In this document: positions 53,111 to 64,000 of the stretch, in pieces
Layout of the letters: each line of letters begins with the position of its first letter
Position numbering within the stretch: position 1 is the stretch's first letter
Assembly (NCBI GenBank): GCA_028871795.1
Contig: JAGWMG010000001.1
Coordinates: 1 to 64,000, forward strand
DNA length: 64,000 nucleotides
Reading direction: 5' to 3'
Source of the DNA: Alphaproteobacteria bacterium
GTDB taxonomy: Bacteria > Pseudomonadota > Alphaproteobacteria > Micropepsales > Micropepsaceae
Program-made: the position numbers and the translations under genes
The notes under the pieces: generated by a model
The model's input: the letters and a program-made list of their open reading frames with translations, nothing else
What the model was told of the DNA's origin: nothing
The model's database searches: none

Positions 53111-54231
53111 GCCTTCGCGTTCCAGAATTCCTTCACCTTGGCGAAGAAGCTGTCACATTCCGGCTGGCAGCCGGCTTCGGCGGCGGCTTGGAACTCGCGC
53201 AGCAGTTCCTTCTGTTTTTTGCAGAGCTTGACGGGGGTTTCCACCGCCATCTCGACGAAGAGATCGCCGCACAGCCCACCACCGCGCAGCACGGGCATGC
53301 CTTTGCCGCGCAAGCGGAACTGGCGGCCCGACTGGGCTCCGTCCGGCACGGTGATCTTGGCGCGCCCGCCGTCGAGGGTGGGCACTTCCGCGGTGCCGCC
53401 GAGCGCGGCGGTGACGAACGACACCGGTACGCGGCAATACAGGTCGTGGCCGTCGCGCTGGAATATCGGGTGCGGCTCCACCGACACGAAGACATAGAGA
53501 TCACCCGGCGGACCGCCGTTGAACCCTCCCTGGCCTTCGCCGGACAAGCGCACGCGGGTGCCTTCTTCGACGCCTGGGGGAATGTCGACGGCGAGCGTGC
53601 GCTCCTTCTGCACATGGCCGCCGCCATTGCAGGTCTTGCACGGGTTTTTGACGATACGGCCGTTGCCGTGGCATTGCGGACAGGTGCGCTCGATGGTGAA
53701 AACCCCCTGCGTGGCGCGCACTTTGCCGTGTCCGGCGCAGGTCGGACAGGCTTCCACGTGGGTGCCTTGCGCGGCGCCGGTGCCGCCGCAGGCGTCGCAG
53801 GCGACGGCGGAGGGAACTTTGATTTCGACGCGGTGGCCGCGAAACGCCTGTTCCAGCGTGACCTGGAGATTGTACCTGAGATCGCCGCCCCGATTCTGCC
53901 GGCGCCGCTGGTGGCCGCCGCCCATGAACTCGCCGAACAGATCGTCAAAGACGTTGGTGAACGAGCCGGCAAAATCGAACGGACTGCCGTGCGTGCGCCC
54001 GTTGCCCTGTTCGAAGGCCGCATGGCCGAAGCGGTCGTAGGCCGCGCGCTTCTGTTCGTCCTTCAGGACGTCATAGGCTTCGGCGACTTCCTTGAACTTC
54101 ACTTCGCAGGTGTGATCGCCCGGATTGCGGTCGGGATGACATTCCATGGCCAGCTTGCGGTAGGCCGCTTTGATCTCGGAGGGCGGCGCCCCCTTGCTCA
54201 AGCCGAGAATGTCGTAATAGCACCGTTTCAT
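53107..54231 (-). CDS. dnaJ: Chaperone protein DnaJ
   Basis: The DnaK co-chaperone, 374 residues. J domain with HPD in MECHPDRNPGD (about 30-40), a Gly/Phe-rich stretch (about 70-105) and four zinc motifs: CDACGGTGA, CPTCAGHGK, CPQCHGNGR and CKTCNGGGH. The C-terminal substrate-binding part is complete. It lies 112 bp downstream of dnaK on the same strand. Confidence 0.96.
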   Translation of the reverse strand: MKRCYYDILGLSKGAPPSEIKAAYRKLAMECHPDRNPGDHTCEVKFKEVAEAYDVLKDEQKRAAYDRFGHAAFEQGNGRTHGSPFDFAGSFTNVFDDLFGEFMGGGHQRRRQNRGGDLRYNLQVTLEQAFRGHRVEIKVPSAVACDACGGTGAAQGTHVEACPTCAGHGKVRATQGVFTIERTCPQCHGNGRIVKNPCKTCNGGGHVQKERTLAVDIPPGVEEGTRVRLSGEGQGGFNGGPPGDLYVFVSVEPHPIFQRDGHDLYCRVPVSFVTAALGGTAEVPTLDGGRAKITVPDGAQSGRQFRLRGKGMPVLRGGGLCGDLFVEMAVETPVKLCKKQKELLREFQAAAEAGCQPECDSFFAKVKEFWNAKA

Positions 54232-54268
54232 GGCGTTCGTGCCGAACGCCGGAACGCGGAAACCAGAG

Positions 54269-54323
54269 ATCGGAAGTCAGAAACACGAGCTTCCATGTCA
54301 GATTCTCACTTCTGCCTTCCGAT
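54269..54323 (-). repeat. Inverted repeat between dnaK and dnaJ
   Basis: Arms ATCGGAAGTCAGAA (54269-54282) and TTCTGCCTTCCGAT (54310-54323) pair at 13 of 14 positions around a 27-nt loop. There is no T-tract right after it on the minus strand, so it may be an mRNA-stabilising or attenuating structure that lets dnaJ be expressed below dnaK, or a dispersed repeat. Confidence 0.6.
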
Positions 54324-54343
54324 TTCCGTATTCTGATTTTCGG

Positions 54344-56269
<1,926 letters not shown>

Positions 56270-56386
56270 TGTATTTCCTTCCTTTTCAGGCAGCAGGTCT
56301 CAGGCCTTTCGAGAAAGCGCCGTTCGCCCGCCCCACATAATAAATGGCGGCAAAGAGCCAAAAAACCCTTACCGCAGCTAAGGGGT

Positions 56387-56415
56387 ATATAGGGTGGGGG
56401 GTCCGACCTCGCAAG
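56387..56415 (-). promoter_or_regulatory. RpoH (heat-shock sigma factor) promoter of dnaK
   Basis: On the minus strand CTTG (56415-56412) is followed after 18 bases by CCTATAT (56393-56387), an exact match to the alphaproteobacterial RpoH consensus CTTG-N17/18-CYTATNT. The expected transcript would have a leader of about 110 nt before the dnaK ATG. Confidence 0.75.
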
Positions 56416-56508
56416 GTCGTGAACACCCTATGGGATGCAGAAAATCACCTTAACGACCAGGAACAAAAGAAGATTTTTGTCCGTTTGGGCCGCTCGCTTG
56501 CCGCGTTC

Positions 56509-57921
<1,413 letters not shown>

Positions 57922-57928
57922 GGTTCCG

Positions 57929-60184
<2,256 letters not shown>

Positions 60185-60294
60185 GTGTGCGATTCCCGTG
60201 ATATGTGCTTTTCCACAGAATATCAGGTTGGTTTCGCTTTGCACCCGCAGAAGTCGCAACCCTGGGCTTACACTACATCTGCTAGGCTTACGCC

Positions 60295-62940
60295 ATGAAC
60301 GAGAACCTCCCTCCCGCTGCCGACGGGGCGACGCCTGTCATGGCGCAATATCTCGAGATCAAGGCCGCCCACGCCGAATTTCTGCTGTTCTACCGCATGG
60401 GCGATTTCTACGAACTGTTCTTCGAGGATGCCGCGCGCGCCGCGGACGCGCTCGATATTGCCCTGACCAAGCGCGGCAAGCATCTGGGCGACGACATCCC
60501 GATGTGCGGCGTGCCGGTGCATGCGGCGGAGCAGTACCTGGAGAGATTGATTCGCAAAGGCTTTCGCGTCGCCATTTGTGAGCAGGTGGAGGATCCCGCC
60601 GCGGCCCGCAAGCGCGGGTCTAAGTCCGTGGTGCGCCGCGAAGTCGTGCGGCTGGTGACGCCGGGAACCCTGACCGAGGATTCGCTCCTGGAGCCGTCGC
60701 GCGCCAACACACTGGCGAGCCTGGGGCGTGCCGGGGGCGGCTTCGCGCTGGCTTCCGCCGACATGTCGGCGGGGACGTTTCACGTGGCTGCGGCGGCACA
60801 AGGCGATTTGGCTGTGGAAATCGCCAGGCTCGCCCCCAACGAGCTTTTGGCGCCGGATACGCTTCTGGCCGATGCCGCGCTGGCGCCCGTGCTGAACGCG
60901 CTGGGCGGTGCACTGACGGCGCTTCCTGCCGTGAAATTCGATTCCGCGGCCGGCGAGCGGGCGCTGAAGAACCACTACGGCGTCTCGGAGCTTGCTGGCT
61001 TCGGCACCTTCTCGCGTGCGGAATTGTCGGCGGCGGGCGCGCTCGTCGCCTATCTCGAATTGACGCAGAAGGGCAAGCTTCCCGCACTGCAGCCTTTGGT
61101 GCGCGAGACTTCGCACGCCTTCATGGCCATCGACGCCGCCACCCGGCGCAATCTCGAATTGACCGCAACGCTGGCGGGCGAACGGCACGGCAGTCTTCTG
61201 CACACCATCGACCGCACGATGACGGCGGCGGGTGCGCGCCTTTTGGGCGCCAGGCTGGCGGCGCCGCTGACCGATGTGAAGAAGATCGCCCGGCGCCAGG
61301 ACGCGGTTGCGCTCTTCCTGCAAGACGGCGACAGGCGCGCGGCCCTGCGCGAAATGCTGCGCAGCACGCCCGACATCGCCCGAGCGCTCGCCCGCCTTTC
61401 GGTGGCGCGCGCCGGTCCGCGCGATCTGGCCGCCTTGCGCGACGGGATTTCCAGCGCCCGCGCCGTGCGCGACCTTCTCAAGGCCGCAACGGACACGGGC
61501 GAAGCCGGCGAGGCCGTGGGCGATCTGGTGGACGCCATCGCCGCCGTCTCGGTCCTGAGCGACAGGCTCGCTCATCTGCTGACGCAGGAACCGCCCTTTT
61601 ATGCCCGCGACGGCGGCTTCGTACGGGCGGGCGCGCACGCACCTTTGGACGAAGTGCGCGCGCTGCGCGACGAATCGCGCCGGGTGATCGCGACATTGGA
61701 AACCCGTTTGCGCGAAGAAAGCGACACACCGCTCAAGATCAAGCATAACGGTGTTCTCGGCTTCTTCATCGAGGTCGCCTCACAGCACGCCGACAAGCTG
61801 ATGACCAGCGGTTATCGCCATCGCCAGACTATGGGCGGCGCGGTGCGGTTCTCGACCGACGAACTTTCCACGCTCGCCAACCGGATCTCGCAGGCCGCCG
61901 AGCAGGCACTCGCCATCGAGAAGGAACTTTTCGACGAGATGGCGGGCGCGGCGCTGGCCGCGGCCCGGGATTTGGCGCGCATCGCCGATGCGCTGGCGGT
62001 GCTCGACGTGGCCTCTTCGCTCGCCGAGCTTGCCGCTGCGCAGCGTCATGTCTGTCCCAAGGTCGACGACAGCCGGGCTTTCGCGATTTCGCGCGGCCGC
62101 CATGCGGTGGTCGAAGCCGCGCTGGCGGCGGCGCATGCCGGCTTCGTGCCCAACGATTGCGATCTCGTCTCCGACAAACGGCTGTGGCTGGTGACCGGAC
62201 CGAACATGGCGGGCAAATCGACTTTCCTGCGCCAGAACGCGCTGATCGCCATCCTGGCGCAGATGGGCGCCTACGTTCCGGCCGAGCGGGCGCATATCGG
62301 CATTGTCGACCGCCTATTCAGCCGCGTCGGCGCCGGCGACGATCTGGCGGCGGGCCGTTCGACTTTCATGGTGGAGATGGTGGAGACCGCCGCCATCCTC
62401 AACCAGGCGACGGACAAAAGCCTGGTGATCCTGGACGAGATCGGCCGCGGCACGGCCACCTTCGACGGGCTGGCCATCGCCTGGGCCACCGCCGAGCATC
62501 TGGCGGCGAAGAACAAGTCGCGCGCGCTGTTCGCCACCCACTATCACGAAATGACGGCGCTCGCCGAACGCCTGCCGTCGCTCGCCTGCGTCACCATGCG
62601 CGTCAAGGAATGGAACGACACCATCGTCTTCCTGCACGAAGTGGTGCCCGGCGTCGCCGACCGTTCCTACGGCATCCACGTCGCCAAGCTGGCGGGGCTG
62701 CCCGCACCGGTGGTGGCGCGCGCGCAAGAGGTTCTGCGCGCGCTGGAGGAAGGCCGCGAAGGCCATCAACCGCTCGCCCGCATCGACGATCTGCCGCTAT
62801 TCAACGCCACCGCACCGCCGCAAAAACTGGCCAAACAAAGTAAAGTGGAAGATATGTTGCGAATCATTGATCCTGATGCACTCACGCCCAAGGAAGCGTT
62901 GGAGACGATTTATGCCCTCAGGAAGACGCTTGATTCATAA
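60295..62940 (+). CDS. mutS: DNA mismatch repair protein MutS
   Basis: The mismatch sensor, 881 residues. The mismatch-contacting F-x-E motif is in [10 protein letters not shown] (near residue 36), Walker A is [13 protein letters not shown] and Walker B is [16 protein letters not shown]. The C-terminal helix-turn-helix and oligomer region ([19 protein letters not shown]) is complete. Its 3' end overlaps the next gene by 29 bp. It is divergent from maeB. Confidence 0.96.
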   Translation: MNENLPPAADGATPVMAQYLEIKAAHAEFLLFYRMGDFYELFFEDAARAADALDIALTKRGKHLGDDIPMCGVPVHAAEQYLERLIRKGFRVAICEQVEDPAAARKRGSKSVVRREVVRLVTPGTLTEDSLLEPSRANTLASLGRAGGGFALASADMSAGTFHVAAAAQGDLAVEIARLAPNELLAPDTLLADAALAPVLNALGGALTALPAVKFDSAAGERALKNHYGVSELAGFGTFSRAELSAAGALVAYLELTQKGKLPALQPLVRETSHAFMAIDAATRRNLELTATLAGERHGSLLHTIDRTMTAAGARLLGARLAAPLTDVKKIARRQDAVALFLQDGDRRAALREMLRSTPDIARALARLSVARAGPRDLAALRDGISSARAVRDLLKAATDTGEAGEAVGDLVDAIAAVSVLSDRLAHLLTQEPPFYARDGGFVRAGAHAPLDEVRALRDESRRVIATLETRLREESDTPLKIKHNGVLGFFIEVASQHADKLMTSGYRHRQTMGGAVRFSTDELSTLANRISQAAEQALAIEKELFDEMAGAALAAARDLARIADALAVLDVASSLAELAAAQRHVCPKVDDSRAFAISRGRHAVVEAALAAAHAGFVPNDCDLVSDKRLWLVTGPNMAGKSTFLRQNALIAILAQMGAYVPAERAHIGIVDRLFSRVGAGDDLAAGRSTFMVEMVETAAILNQATDKSLVILDEIGRGTATFDGLAIAWATAEHLAAKNKSRALFATHYHEMTALAERLPSLACVTMRVKEWNDTIVFLHEVVPGVADRSYGIHVAKLAGLPAPVVARAQEVLRALEEGREGHQPLARIDDLPLFNATAPPQKLAKQSKVEDMLRIIDPDALTPKEALETIYALRKTLDS

Positions 62941-63499
62941 CGCTAAAGAAGCGGTCAATGTAGCTAAGGAACTTGCGCCATCCCCGCCCATGCATGAACG
63001 CACCGCGAGCGGATTGGCAGGACTACCCCGCGGTCTTATCCACCGTATGCGTGAGCTCGCTTACTCTTGCCTCTATGTGCTTGGGCCTGAGGCGGCGAGG
63101 CCAGTGAAAATTGGTTACGCAACGAATATCTTTGACCGTTACTCCTCTTTGCAGGGCGGAAATCCGCAGCAGCTTCGTGTTCATTTTATCGAGTGGACGC
63201 CTGGTCGGCGAGTCGCGGCCAGGATCGAAATCGAAGTCCATCGCTTGCTTGATATTGCAGGTAGAAGGATACGCGGAGAATGGTTTGACGTCAGCGCCAC
63301 ACAGGGCCGAGATGCAATTCGTATTGCAGCAACGAATTTGAATCTGCGCCTATTTTCTCATCAAGAGATGATTCGGCGTTGCGGCTTCCAGCACGAAAAA
63401 GAGCTTGTCGAAGAATTCTCATCAGCATCCTATAGGTATTCTGTGCATGGTGATGTATCCCACAACGAAGAACCGAAACGAAAGCCGCGAGAAAAATGA
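62912..63499 (+). CDS. GIY-YIG nuclease-like protein, T5orf172/MUG113 type
   Basis: The 195-residue protein contains [40 protein letters not shown] and GEWFDVS, the order of motifs in the T5orf172/MUG113 branch of the GIY-YIG family, which is common in phage and mobile DNA. I start it at the ATG at 62912, which has GGAG seven bases upstream but lies inside the end of mutS; later starts at 62990 and 63047 are possible. Base composition is more AT-rich than mutS, suggesting acquisition. Confidence 0.65.
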   Translation: MPSGRRLIHNAKEAVNVAKELAPSPPMHERTASGLAGLPRGLIHRMRELAYSCLYVLGPEAARPVKIGYATNIFDRYSSLQGGNPQQLRVHFIEWTPGRRVAARIEIEVHRLLDIAGRRIRGEWFDVSATQGRDAIRIAATNLNLRLFSHQEMIRRCGFQHEKELVEEFSSASYRYSVHGDVSHNEEPKRKPREK

Positions 63500-63567
63500 A
63501 TCGGCAATATGACAAGGTGACGTCCACATAGTTGTTTCAAAGGATCAGGTAAGGCATTGTCAGATTG

Positions 63568-64000
63568 ATGAGCGCCTCCACAATACCTCGTCCGCGCAAA
63601 TTCCTGGTCGTCGTCGACAAGACGCCCGAATGCCGGGTGGCGTTGCGCTTCGCCGCGCGCCGCGCCCAGCATACCGGCGGGCGGGTGTCGCTGCTGTGCG
63701 TCGCGGAGCCCGCCGATTTCCAGCAATGGAAAGGCGTGGAAGAGATTATGAAGGACGAGGCCCACCAGGAAGCGGAAAGCCTCGTCTATGACGCGGCCAA
63801 GACCGTCAACGAGCTGACCGGTCTCATGCCCGAACTCCTGATCGAGCACGGCGTGCCGTCGGAATGCCTGCTCGACTTGGTCTGCCGGGACAAGGATATC
63901 TCCATTCTCGTGCTGGCGTCGGGAACCTCCAAAGAGGGACCCGGCCCGCTGGTCAGCCTGTTTGCCTCCACCGTCCAGGCCATTCCGGTCACCATCGTCC
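63568..64000 (+). CDS. Universal stress protein family protein (3' partial)
   Basis: The frame from the ATG at 63568 encodes at least 144 residues and runs off the window. It opens RKFLVVVDKTPECRVALRFA and later reads GVPSECLLDLVCRDKDISILVLAS, then GPLVSLFASTVQAIPVTIV, the alpha-beta order of the UspA family, with the G-x9-G nucleotide-binding loop region only partly matched. The stop codon is outside the window. Confidence 0.8.
   Translation, partial: MSASTIPRPRKFLVVVDKTPECRVALRFAARRAQHTGGRVSLLCVAEPADFQQWKGVEEIMKDEAHQEAESLVYDAAKTVNELTGLMPELLIEHGVPSECLLDLVCRDKDISILVLASGTSKEGPGPLVSLFASTVQAIPVTIV

Overview
The window is chromosomal DNA from a GC-rich alphaproteobacterium. Three observations support this: the redox pair regB/regA lies next to a senC/SCO gene, the order metK-trmB-rimP-nusA-ylxR-infB-rbfA-truB-rpsO-pnp is alphaproteobacterial, and families largely restricted to the class are present (MmcB, zf-CHCC protein, DUF4236). 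A TTAA-N7-TTAA motif of CtrA type and an RpoH promoter of the CTTG-N18-CCTATAT form also fit. I cannot name the genus from sequence alone.

Positions 1-12639 are an accessory region that ends exactly at the 3' end of a tRNA-Arg(CCG) gene. It holds a mobilization cassette on the minus strand: a short MOBF relaxase, a VirD4/TraD-like coupling ATPase, and two small DNA-binding proteins joined by ATGA-type overlaps. It also holds a frameshifted serine-recombinase remnant, a 129-bp register-symmetric inverted repeat, and a more AT-rich cargo block (6905-12525). The cargo encodes two lipoproteins, an exported protein with a BamE-like tail, a membrane DUF4236 protein, an anchored protein and a class III cyclase-like protein. 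No integrase is visible, so this looks like part of an integrative mobilizable element or a decaying island.

Positions 12640-30832 are mostly core genes. They include a DUF2817 peptidase, a CHASE2 cyclase whose metal-binding aspartates are substituted, znuCB, an Lnt-like carbon-nitrogen hydrolase, tRNA-Ala(CGC), yggT-yggU-folD, the senC/regB/regA redox set, mmcQ-mmcB, a di-iron ferritin-like protein, hisB and a C45 acyltransferase. They end with hslV and hslU, which are split by a vapBC toxin-antitoxin module carrying its own 11-bp inverted-repeat operator.

Positions 30948-42614 carry the translation and RNA-processing block from metK to pnp, closed by a strong intrinsic terminator. Behind it lies a second accessory patch (about 42780-45130), AT-rich at its start, with a membrane protein, a Clp-fold serine proteinase and decayed DNA.

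Positions 45159-64000 return to core genes: cupin, cobalamin adenosyltransferase, zf-CHCC protein and polA, an unknown alphaproteobacterial protein downstream of a CtrA-like site, moeB, a PmtA-like methyltransferase, and dnaK-dnaJ with an RpoH promoter. An M20 peptidase, malic enzyme, mutS, a GIY-YIG protein overlapping the mutS end, and a universal stress protein cut by the window edge complete the region.
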